64,000 nt of DNA, taken from positions 86,497 through 150,496 of the forward strand of contig CANQDQ010000003.1 of NCBI GenBank assembly GCA_947593515.1, read 5' to 3'. The stretch is from an uncultured Bacteroidales bacterium (GTDB lineage Bacteria; Bacteroidota; Bacteroidia; Bacteroidales; UBA11471). Shown here piece after piece: positions 32,390 to 40,830 of the stretch (position 1 is its first letter; the number at the start of each line of letters is the position of its first letter). The notes under the pieces were generated by a model. The model was not told where the DNA came from. It made no database searches and saw only the letters and a list, made by a program, of their open reading frames with translations. The position numbers and the translations under genes were made by a program.

Positions 32390-34909
32390 TTATTTTACGA
32401 TACGGACAATCTCTCTCTTTCCACGAGAGGATATATCGGCGATATAATATCCCGCAGGCAGCGTATGCAGGTCTACCATGCCGGTGTTGCTCCGTTCGTG
32501 CAGCAGCACTTGCCCGCCGACGGTAATGAGCGTAACCGCCGCACCTTCGGGCAATATCAGAAGCTGCGTTGCCGCATCATAACGGCTTTCGCCCGACAAT
32601 TCCACCGCCAAATTTCCGGCAACGGTTACACCTGCCGGCTGCGACAGGGCAGTTTCGCCGAAACTGCCATAAGCGGAAACCTGATACAGAGCATCGGCAA
32701 CAGGATTTTCATCGGTATAACCGGGTGTGGCGACCGTAGCTATCTTCTCGCTGTTGCGATACACGAAATAGCCCTCTATCGCTGCATCGTCGGTTGCCGG
32801 ATAAACAAGAATCTTATCGATAATCCACCAGTAAGACAGCCCCCCGTCGTTGTCGTCGTAAGCACGGAAAGCGATGCGCATATCGTCCGAGCGATATGCC
32901 GAAAGGTCGATGTCTATCTGTTCATAGTGGTTTACCGCCTCGCTTTCGGTTTTGAGGTCATAGGCGATTTCCCACGTTTCTCCGCCGTCGCGGCTCACCA
33001 ATACATAATAGAAATTATGGGCGTTATTCTTTTGCGGAGCAATGGATTTCGAATGAAAAGAGAGCAATTCGCCTTGTGCAAAAGAGGGGGAGATTACCCA
33101 CTCGTCCTGATGCATATCGTCCCAATCCGAAGACAATTTCATGACGAACTCTCCATCTGCGGCTTCGGTGTATTTATCGGCTGCTGTACGTGCCCACCCG
33201 TAACGGTTTTCCGAATCTTTGCGTATAGTCCATGAGGCAGCCGTCGTTTCGTTTTCAAAATTCTCGTCCAGCACGACTTCGCCCGACACGGGTTTGCGCC
33301 ACGAAAGAAAGACTTTTCCTTCGGAACTTTCGGCGGTAAGACCTGTCGGCGCCAAAATGTCGCCCGATATCTGCACGACTGTAAGGGTGGACGATACGCC
33401 CGCTTCGTCGATAGCCGACAAAACGATTCGGGCTTTCCGCAAAGAGGAGGCATCGTTTTTGCTTAACGCCGTAACGGTAAGACGGGTCGTGCCGCTTCTC
33501 CCCTGTCGGGGCGAAACTTCGAGCCAGTCGGGCACGGAAACAATCTGCCACGACGTATCGGCTTCGACGGAGAGCTGTGTCGAGCTGCCGGCATTTCCCG
33601 ACAACACGACAGAGTCGGCGGTCAGATAGATAAGCGAGGCTACCGGCAGCAGGTCGAACGACAGCGTTTCACCGCAATCGGAAACGTTTCCGATAGCAAA
33701 CCGCGCCGTCTTTCCGTCGGTATAGAAAGGTCGGTATTCGGCATTGCCGCCGAATGCCGTCCGTCCGCTTTCGCGGCTGAACGCCGCACGGTCGATATTG
33801 CCGTCGGCGGCAGGTGTTCCGCCCGGACGGAAGAGATACAGCTCATCGAACTTGCTCGTGCCGTCGTAAGCATTGTTGCCGGTATAACGGGGGTCTACCC
33901 GATAGACCAGCAAACCCGACTCCGGCAATCCGGCGTCCACGCCCGTTTTCCGCCTGTATTCCACCACGAAATACTGGTCGGAGCCTCTCGGTTTTATTTT
34001 ATAGGCAATGTTCTCACGGCTTTTTCCGTTCAACGGATTGAGCGTATATGTGCCCGGAGCAGATATTTCGGGTATCTCGTCAATCCACTTGCAATACTTG
34101 TACTTGGTATAGGCGCTCATGCTTTGCGGAGCCGTCAGGTTGTCGGACATCAAATCCCACACGCCTACGGGATTGAGGTCGGTGCGCACGCCACCGTGGT
34201 AAAGGTCGTAGGTGCCTAACGTATGCGACATTTCATGACACAACACGCCGGTATTGATAGAAAGCGGCGTAATTCCGCTCCCGAAACCGTTTGCATCGTC
34301 GAAAAGCATGATGTACTCCCCCACCCGCTTGCCGGCGACGAAACCTTCTTTCATGTAAAGCGTAGAGCGATGCGGCCACAGCAAATGCGAGCCGCCGATT
34401 TCCGAGCGACCGCTCACGATGATGCAAACGTTATCGACAACGCCATTTCCGTCGGCATCGATAAGGGCATCGGCGGGAACCACCGTATCGAGATAATCCG
34501 ACAACTCCTTGACAAGGGACTGTTCCCTCGACAATTTATTCGCCCCCACGGCATCGTCCTCATATCCGTCAGGATTGATGCTGCTGTATTTCCGATAATA
34601 CCCGCGCGGGTGCTGCGCCCGATACGAAACAATTGTCCCGTCGATCTCCGAAGCCGGATAAAAAACGCTCACCCAAAAAAGCTGCCCATAAGAGGCTTCT
34701 TTGAAATAGTTGTACACCGAATTGGCATTTTCGGACGAATCGTTGAACATCGTTTCGTAATAGCCGTATGGTCTCTCGAAAATGGTTTCGGGTTCATCGG
34801 AGAAACGCAGAAACACGACCAAATTGCCGAGACGTCCGGTATTTTTTTCAGCAGCCGATAGCGACGACGCTGCCGTTGCAAGCAATAGAAGCCAAAAAAG
34901 TTTTTTCAT
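32390..34909 (-). CDS. M6-family secreted metalloprotease with BACON, adhesin-like and T9SS sorting domains
   Basis: 839 aa from ATG 34909. Signal peptide (1-19), M6 catalytic domain (about 25-400) with zinc site H225-E226-M-S-H229, then a BACON-like Ig domain (about 428-513, WQIVSVPDWLEVSPRQG), a fibronectin-III-like strand set, a jellyroll resembling cleaved-adhesin or MAM domains (about 550-690), and a C-terminal type A sorting tail (about 770-839, ending GYYIADISSRGKREIVRIVK). BACON and adhesin modules suggest binding to host or mucin glycoprotein. It is the last gene of a minus-strand SusCD operon. Confidence 0.9.
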   Translation of the reverse strand: MKKLFWLLLLATAASSLSAAEKNTGRLGNLVVFLRFSDEPETIFERPYGYYETMFNDSSENANSVYNYFKEASYGQLFWVSVFYPASEIDGTIVSYRAQHPRGYYRKYSSINPDGYEDDAVGANKLSREQSLVKELSDYLDTVVPADALIDADGNGVVDNVCIIVSGRSEIGGSHLLWPHRSTLYMKEGFVAGKRVGEYIMLFDDANGFGSGITPLSINTGVLCHEMSHTLGTYDLYHGGVRTDLNPVGVWDLMSDNLTAPQSMSAYTKYKYCKWIDEIPEISAPGTYTLNPLNGKSRENIAYKIKPRGSDQYFVVEYRRKTGVDAGLPESGLLVYRVDPRYTGNNAYDGTSKFDELYLFRPGGTPAADGNIDRAAFSRESGRTAFGGNAEYRPFYTDGKTARFAIGNVSDCGETLSFDLLPVASLIYLTADSVVLSGNAGSSTQLSVEADTSWQIVSVPDWLEVSPRQGRSGTTRLTVTALSKNDASSLRKARIVLSAIDEAGVSSTLTVVQISGDILAPTGLTAESSEGKVFLSWRKPVSGEVVLDENFENETTAASWTIRKDSENRYGWARTAADKYTEAADGEFVMKLSSDWDDMHQDEWVISPSFAQGELLSFHSKSIAPQKNNAHNFYYVLVSRDGGETWEIAYDLKTESEAVNHYEQIDIDLSAYRSDDMRIAFRAYDDNDGGLSYWWIIDKILVYPATDDAAIEGYFVYRNSEKIATVATPGYTDENPVADALYQVSAYGSFGETALSQPAGVTVAGNLAVELSGESRYDAATQLLILPEGAAVTLITVGGQVLLHERSNTGMVDLHTLPAGYYIADISSRGKREIVRIVK

Positions 34910-34933
34910 ATTCAAGATTCCGGTTATCGGATT

Positions 34934-34972
34934 TTCCGTATGCAAAGGCACGATGCGCCTTTGCATACGGAA
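34934..34972. other. 16-bp stem-loop between two operon genes
   Basis: A perfect 16-bp inverted repeat (34934-34949 with 34957-34972) around a 7-nt loop, with no T-tract on the gene strand. It separates the SusD-distal secreted protein from the M6 protease. It may act as an mRNA-stabilising or processing element. Confidence 0.7.
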
Positions 34973-34985
34973 TCAATTAACACTA

Positions 34986-35927
34986 TCAGGGAAGCAAAAT
35001 GCGACGGGTCGTCGTCGCACCGTTGTCGCGGGCTTGTATGATATATACTCCCGCACGCAGCTGTCCGGCATCGAACGCTTCTGCTCTGAGCGACATGACT
35101 TCGGCGCCGCACGTGTTGTAAACCGTTATATCGGCAGGGCGCGACAACGATATATAGCGACCCGTCTGCGCGATGTTGATGCTGTTGTCATCGGCAGCCG
35201 TCGCCGAGATGCCTGCACCTTCGCCATATACGAGGATTTTCATGCCGTGTATGTACATTTCGGCTTTCGAGCCACAACCGTTGATAATATATGCCGTAAC
35301 CGGCGTTTCATGGTTGAGGGTGAGACCTGTATTAGCATTTGTCAAATCCTGTATTTCCCATTCGCATTGTCCGGCGTCATGAAAAGGTTTTAAGAGTCCC
35401 CACTGCATAGTTCCATATCCTTTTATCGTCGCACAATCCAAAGTCTCCATCGTACCCTCTCCTCCTTTTAACAAAGGAGCAATAGCTCCTTCCGACGAAA
35501 GGTAGAGCGAAAAATATTTACACGAGGGAAGATACAGCAATATTCCCCCTCCATTCGAGTTCTCCATCATACTTGTAGAGGGAGCAAGTATGATTGCCCC
35601 GTGTTTTGCATCTGCACCCACCTGTGCGCCGTTTTCATCGGTACCGGGCAGAAAGCCGTCAGTGCCTGCACCTGCCTCATCGGGCGATAGGCGATTGGAT
35701 AACGACTCAAAAACATCAGGTTCCACTTCCTCCTGATAAAGTGTCGGAATACTTTTTATCGGTTTGTCGCTGCCGGCATCGCCGACGTATTTATCGATTT
35801 TTTCCTGCGTGTCGAACCACAGCCAGCCGTTGCTGTCGAGGTCGTCTGCGGAGAATAAATTGCCCTGCGCCTGCGCTGCCATGAAACAGCCGAACAAGAG
35901 GGATACAAGTGTAATCGTTTTTTTCAT
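34986..35927 (-). CDS. Secreted T9SS-tailed protein of unknown function, peptide-type Sus locus
   Basis: 313 aa from ATG 35927 with signal peptide MKKTITLVSLLFGCFMAAQA. A beta-rich middle contains GGGILLYLPSCKYFSLYLSSEG and, near 228-236, YIINGCGSK. The last about 70 residues form a clear type A sorting tail (ISLSRPADITVYNTCGAEV...GVYIIQARDNGATTTRRILLP). No family is recognised. It lies 29 nt after SusD, where surface-binding accessory proteins are usually encoded. The protein at 19471-20409 shares the signal-peptide start MKKTIT, the xNxCGSK motif and its position in the operon. Confidence 0.8.
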   Translation of the reverse strand: MKKTITLVSLLFGCFMAAQAQGNLFSADDLDSNGWLWFDTQEKIDKYVGDAGSDKPIKSIPTLYQEEVEPDVFESLSNRLSPDEAGAGTDGFLPGTDENGAQVGADAKHGAIILAPSTSMMENSNGGGILLYLPSCKYFSLYLSSEGAIAPLLKGGEGTMETLDCATIKGYGTMQWGLLKPFHDAGQCEWEIQDLTNANTGLTLNHETPVTAYIINGCGSKAEMYIHGMKILVYGEGAGISATAADDNSINIAQTGRYISLSRPADITVYNTCGAEVMSLRAEAFDAGQLRAGVYIIQARDNGATTTRRILLP

Positions 35928-35956
35928 AAGCATTATTTTTTATTAGACATTTGTTG

Positions 35957-37732
35957 CTACATCTCTATCCAATCGGGATTTTGCGGAATGCCGTGCCGGC
36001 GTATTTCGTCCCACGGAACAGGCCAATAATACTGCATCTCACGGAAATAGCGGGTCGTATTGTCCGTTCCGTTCACCGTTTTGCGGCGATAACGGGTAGG
36101 CGTACCGTCGTCGTAAATATAGACATTGATGCCGTACAGGGGATTGGTGCTGCCGCTCATCTTTTCGACGGCAATACCCCACCGCAGCAAATCCCAATAG
36201 GTCGTTTTTTCAAAAGCCAGTTCCACCCGCCGTTCATTGACGATATCGTCCCACGTAATCGAGGTGTATTCCGGCATGTGCACCCGCCGGCGTATCTGGT
36301 TGAGTTTTTCCATAGCCTTGTCGGGACGCCCCTGCTTGAAATCGATTTCGGCATAGTCGAGCAGCACTTCGGCATACCGCCAGATAATGCAGTGCTGGCT
36401 GCTGGCGTATGTGTCGTCGTTGTTGATTTGCTGCGACTCATCGACGAATTTGCGCAGGTAATATCCGGTGCGGGTATAGGTGGCCTGTTCCGACGAGCCG
36501 TACTTTTCAAGGTCTTTTCCCCGCGTATATTCCCTGTCGGAAGCCGTTTTGTAACGATAGAATATTTCGAGGGTATTGCCTTTGAAAGTCGCGCCGTTGT
36601 ACAGGATATTGGCATAGAACCGGTAATCCCTGTTTTCGTAGGGATTGTTTTCGTCGTAATCCGATGCCGTCGCTATCGGCTGTCCGCTGACGGTGCGATA
36701 TTCATCGACATGATTCTGCGTGGGAACGTAAGCGGCAAAAGTGCCGTAGCAGGAAGGCGGCGCCGTTTCGCGGTCGAGTTTGTGTCCGAAGCCGGTAGCG
36801 TAATTGCCGTCGTCGGAATGCTGCACTTCCCATATCGATTCGCTGCTGTTTTTCGTCAAAAATATTGCATGGTACTCTTCGGCGATGCCGTCGCGCGTGG
36901 TCGCCGAGATAGGCACGAGCGAATAGGCATGGAGATTCATCAGCGAATCATAGGCAGCAGCCGCCCGCGTGTACATTTCGTCGGTACGGTCGTCGGGAAA
37001 GCCCAAATAAGATTCTTCGCGATTTTGAAATTTCACGCCGGAAGCCCAAAAGCAGGCTTTGGCTTTCAGCATGAAAGCGACGCCTTTGTTGGCCCTGCCG
37101 GCTTCGCCCGACAAGGGAGAAGGGAGCAGCTTCACGGCTTCGTCGGCTTCGGAAATGATGAAATCGAGCGTCTCTTCATAGGTGGCACGGGTAAGTTTCC
37201 TCGTGTCTTTCAACGGGTCGTAAGGCTCGGTAAGGAGAATCGGCGCACCGTACATACGCAGCAGCAGGTAGTAATAATATGCCCTGAAGAAATGGGCTTC
37301 GCCCAAAACGCGGGTCTTGTGGTCGCCGTCGGGTATTTTGTCGGCATTCTGCAACAAGACGTTGATAGAGCGTATCTGGGTATAAAAGGTGCTCCATTTC
37401 GTGCGTCCGCGCGTGGTGAGTTCCTGCTGGCTGCTGCGGAGTATATCGCCGTAATCGCCATTGTACCAATCGGCGCGGCTTACGGTCATCTGGTCGGCAT
37501 ACCACGGCTCGTATTCTCGTCCGATACCTTTCATAATGGTCGTAACGTAGGTAGAGAAACCGTTATCCATATCGCGATACCACGGCAGCACATATTCGTC
37601 GAGCAGCAGCGGGTCGTTCCAAATAGAAGTTTCCGCCAATTTGTTGTTGGGGATTTCCTCAAACAATCCGTCTCCGCAACTGCTTGCCGTCAAGAGCAAT
37701 CCGCCTAAAAATGAAAAAAGATATTTTTTCAT
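35957..37732 (-). CDS. SusD-like substrate-binding lipoprotein (second Sus locus)
   Basis: 591 aa from ATG 37732; the frame runs further upstream into susC but the lipoprotein signal MKKYLFSFLGGLLLTASSC fixes the start (C19). SusD/RagB features: LGEAHFFRAYYYYLLLRMYGAPILL, IIWRYAEVLLDYAEIDFKQ, ERRVELAFEKTTYWDLLRWG and the terminal YYWPVPWDEI...NPDW. It partners the SusC encoded 16 nt upstream. Given two metalloproteases and no glycoside hydrolase nearby, peptides or glycopeptides are plausible ligands (inference), as for RagB. Confidence 0.94.
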   Translation of the reverse strand: MKKYLFSFLGGLLLTASSCGDGLFEEIPNNKLAETSIWNDPLLLDEYVLPWYRDMDNGFSTYVTTIMKGIGREYEPWYADQMTVSRADWYNGDYGDILRSSQQELTTRGRTKWSTFYTQIRSINVLLQNADKIPDGDHKTRVLGEAHFFRAYYYYLLLRMYGAPILLTEPYDPLKDTRKLTRATYEETLDFIISEADEAVKLLPSPLSGEAGRANKGVAFMLKAKACFWASGVKFQNREESYLGFPDDRTDEMYTRAAAAYDSLMNLHAYSLVPISATTRDGIAEEYHAIFLTKNSSESIWEVQHSDDGNYATGFGHKLDRETAPPSCYGTFAAYVPTQNHVDEYRTVSGQPIATASDYDENNPYENRDYRFYANILYNGATFKGNTLEIFYRYKTASDREYTRGKDLEKYGSSEQATYTRTGYYLRKFVDESQQINNDDTYASSQHCIIWRYAEVLLDYAEIDFKQGRPDKAMEKLNQIRRRVHMPEYTSITWDDIVNERRVELAFEKTTYWDLLRWGIAVEKMSGSTNPLYGINVYIYDDGTPTRYRRKTVNGTDNTTRYFREMQYYWPVPWDEIRRHGIPQNPDWIEM

Positions 37733-37748
37733 ACGATTATTCTTTTTA

Positions 37749-40700
37749 TCAGAAACCGAAGTTAAGCGTAACGCCATAAGAGCGCTGAATCGGATAGCCG
37801 CGCAGCGATTCGGGGTCGATGCCGTTTTCGAGCGACGATACGGTAAAGAGGTTGCTGCCCTGCAAGGCGATACTGAATGTATTGACTTTCATTTTTTTCA
37901 GCAAGCGGGCAGGGAATGCATATCCCACCGTCAGCGAACGCAGGCGCAGATAGTTGCAATTCCGAACCCAAAAATCAGATTCCTTGCGGTTGTTGTCGTT
38001 GCGCGAAGCGAATTTTATGCGGGGGTATGCCGCATTCGGATTTTGTTCGCTCCACGTGTCGGTGAGATGGTAGCGCTGGAATCGCTGCAAACTGCTGCTT
38101 TCGAGGGTATAGAGTTCGTTTATTTGCTGGCTGTATCCGGTAACGCCCTGCAACATGGCATTCATATAGAAGCCTTTGTAACTCAGTCCGAAACTGAAAC
38201 TTGCCGAGAAATCGGGATAGGAGGAGCTTTTCATATAGACGCGGTCGGCGGTGGAAATGACGTTATCGCCATTGACGTCTTTATACTTGATGTCGCCGGG
38301 TGCAAGCGTGGAGTTGCCCATGCCGTCCTGATCGATAGGGTAAGCGGCTATCTCTTCCCACGACCGGAAAAGTCCGTCGGACTGATAGAGCAGCCACAGC
38401 TGACTGCTGCGCCCTTTCCGGCGCTGGTGCGGCTCTACCGACGATTCGTCGCCGTAGTCGAGCACCTTGTCGAATGTTTTCGAGAGAGTGAAAGCCACAT
38501 CGTATTTGAATTGTCCGACACTGTTTTTGTGGCTGATAGTCAAATCCCAGCCCCATGCCTTGATTTTTCCGAAATTGACATAGGGAACATTGCCTCCTGT
38601 CCCCGCCGTCGGCGGATAGAGATAGGTGGGCGCATAAGTAAGCATATCGGTTTTGAAGCGCCAATAGTATTCATACGTAACGGCAATGCGGTTTTTCCAC
38701 AATCCGGCATCGACGGCCACGTTGTAGTCATGGCTCTTTTCCCATTTCAAATCGGGGTTGGGAAAGCTGTTCGGGTCGGGAATGATGCCCGGTTTGAAAT
38801 TGCCGTCTATCTGGTAGCCGGAGTTCACCGTATAAATATAATTCATCAGGTAGCCGTAATCGGACAGCACGGCATCGCGTCCCAATACGCCGGTGGAAGC
38901 CCGCAGTTTGAAATTGGAAACGACCGGTTGGCTCCACTCCTTGAAAAAGGTTTCGTTGGAGAGCACCCACGCAGCCGATGCGGTGGGGAAGAAGCCCCAG
39001 CGGTGTTCAGGAGGCAGTTTGGTGGAGCCGTCCAACCGGAAACTCGTTTCCACGAAATAGCGGTTGTCGTATCCGTAGGTAAAACGCCCGATAAGCGACG
39101 CCCGCTGGTTGAAATATTCGTCGCCCACCAAGCGGCTGTCGGTTGCCGTACCGAGCACTTCGGGATATTTTCCCGCCATATTGTTGTTCGTTCCCGTCAT
39201 GTAGCGGTTGCGGTAATCTTGATAATTGACGACCGCCATGGCTCCGAAATCGTGTTTTTCGCGAAATGTCCGGTTGTAATTGATGCCTCCCTCGAAGAGC
39301 TTGTTATCGACGGACTGGTCGCGTTGCGAAAGCGAAATTTTGGCAGTCGGGTAAGTGGTAAGGGGGTCTTCGGTTATCGCGCCGGTTTCGGCATCGTAGA
39401 GATAAAGCGTTTCGGGGCTGTTGAAGGTGGAATTGACAGAGTTGTTGTTGTCGATGGTGGCTTTGAGATAGACCGACATTCCTTTCAAAAAGGGAAAATC
39501 ATAGGTCAATGTCGCCGAAAGCGTATTGAAATTGGTCTTGTTGCGTATATATCCGCCAAGCCCGTCTACCGCCAACAGGGGGTTGCTGCCGCTGATGCTT
39601 GCCAATTCCCCGCTCGTGAAACGCAGCACTTGCAGGGGAGAATAAGAGTATGCCGCGTCAATGGTCGTATAGCTCGTGTTTTTGTTGTTGGAGCGGTTGC
39701 CGGTAATATCGAGCGAGAGGGTAAGTCCTTTGGTGATATAGGCATCGAGTTTGGCGGCATAGTTGAAACGGTTGCGCCCCACGCCCGAATAGAGCCCTTT
39801 CATGTAGGTGTAGCCGCCCGAAACGTAATATTTCACAAATCGGTTTCCGCCTGCCACCGACACGCTGTGCAGTGTCGTGAAGCCGAACTTGTCGAGGTAA
39901 TCGAGCAGATTTTCGTTGCCGTAGAGATTGGGGTTGCTGCCCAAAGCATCGAGGTCGTATTTTTCATAGACATCATCGCCGCGTGCATCGACAGCGCGGT
40001 TGAAAAGTTCGGCATATTCCCGTGCATCGAGGAAATCGGGCAGGCAGGTGGCTTGCTGCATATTGAACTGTCCCCGATAGTTTACGCGCACTTTCTGGTT
40101 GTCCGTACCCCGTTTTGTTTTCACCAAAATCACGCCGTTGGCGGCACGGGCGCCATACACGGCGGCGGCGGCGCCGTCTTTGAGCAGCGATATGCTTTCG
40201 ATGTCGTCGGGATTCAAATCGGACATACGCAGCTCGCCGTCGGAGGTGTTTTCTCCGAAACGGGGCACGCCGTCGATAACTAACAGCGGCGTGCCGTTGA
40301 TACCGCGTATGCGAATATCCGACTCCCTGCCCGAACTGGGGTCGCCGGTGGGGTTTTGCACAGTTACGCCGGCAACGAGTCCCACCAATGCCTCGTTCAC
40401 ATTCATCACGGGCATACGTTTGAGGTCTTCGCCCTGTACGACTTCGACAGAGCTTGTCAATGCCGCTTTTTTCTGCGTACCGTATCCCACGACAATGACT
40501 TCATCGAGTTGCCGCGCATCTTCTTCGAGAACGACTTTCAAACTTTCCTGTCCCGCCTTCACGGGTATTTCGCGCGTGGTGTAGCCCAAAAACGAGACGA
40601 CAAGGACGGGTGTCTCGCCGACAGTCGTCAGGGAAAAGGCGCCTTCGCCGTCGCTCATGGTAAGGAGATTCGTATCTTTGACTTTTACGGTGGCGCCGGC

Positions 40701-40820
40701 TATGGGATTTCCGGCCGGGTCGCTGACGGAACCGGTTACTTTTCCCACGCCCAACCCTTGTGCAAAAGCGATTCCGCACGAAAGCGACGCGATAAGAACG
40801 AGCAAGATATATTTTTTCAT
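37749..40820 (-). CDS. SusC/RagA-like TonB-dependent transporter (second Sus locus)
   Basis: 1023 aa. Signal peptide (1-20), carboxypeptidase-regulatory-like domain (about 25-95), TonB-box region QLDEVIVVGYG (about 103-113), plug with LLVIDGVPRFGE and IESISLLKDGAAAAVYGARAANGVILV, barrel ending in NFGF. It is about 90 residues shorter than the SusC at 13684. It begins 10 nt after a DUF5117-like protease stop and ends 16 nt before susD. The genetic setting resembles RagA-type peptide importers more than glycan SusC. Confidence 0.95.
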   Translation of the reverse strand: MKKYILLVLIASLSCGIAFAQGLGVGKVTGSVSDPAGNPIAGATVKVKDTNLLTMSDGEGAFSLTTVGETPVLVVSFLGYTTREIPVKAGQESLKVVLEEDARQLDEVIVVGYGTQKKAALTSSVEVVQGEDLKRMPVMNVNEALVGLVAGVTVQNPTGDPSSGRESDIRIRGINGTPLLVIDGVPRFGENTSDGELRMSDLNPDDIESISLLKDGAAAAVYGARAANGVILVKTKRGTDNQKVRVNYRGQFNMQQATCLPDFLDAREYAELFNRAVDARGDDVYEKYDLDALGSNPNLYGNENLLDYLDKFGFTTLHSVSVAGGNRFVKYYVSGGYTYMKGLYSGVGRNRFNYAAKLDAYITKGLTLSLDITGNRSNNKNTSYTTIDAAYSYSPLQVLRFTSGELASISGSNPLLAVDGLGGYIRNKTNFNTLSATLTYDFPFLKGMSVYLKATIDNNNSVNSTFNSPETLYLYDAETGAITEDPLTTYPTAKISLSQRDQSVDNKLFEGGINYNRTFREKHDFGAMAVVNYQDYRNRYMTGTNNNMAGKYPEVLGTATDSRLVGDEYFNQRASLIGRFTYGYDNRYFVETSFRLDGSTKLPPEHRWGFFPTASAAWVLSNETFFKEWSQPVVSNFKLRASTGVLGRDAVLSDYGYLMNYIYTVNSGYQIDGNFKPGIIPDPNSFPNPDLKWEKSHDYNVAVDAGLWKNRIAVTYEYYWRFKTDMLTYAPTYLYPPTAGTGGNVPYVNFGKIKAWGWDLTISHKNSVGQFKYDVAFTLSKTFDKVLDYGDESSVEPHQRRKGRSSQLWLLYQSDGLFRSWEEIAAYPIDQDGMGNSTLAPGDIKYKDVNGDNVISTADRVYMKSSSYPDFSASFSFGLSYKGFYMNAMLQGVTGYSQQINELYTLESSSLQRFQRYHLTDTWSEQNPNAAYPRIKFASRNDNNRKESDFWVRNCNYLRLRSLTVGYAFPARLLKKMKVNTFSIALQGSNLFTVSSLENGIDPESLRGYPIQRSYGVTLNFGF

Positions 40821-40830
40821 AAGCGGAATG

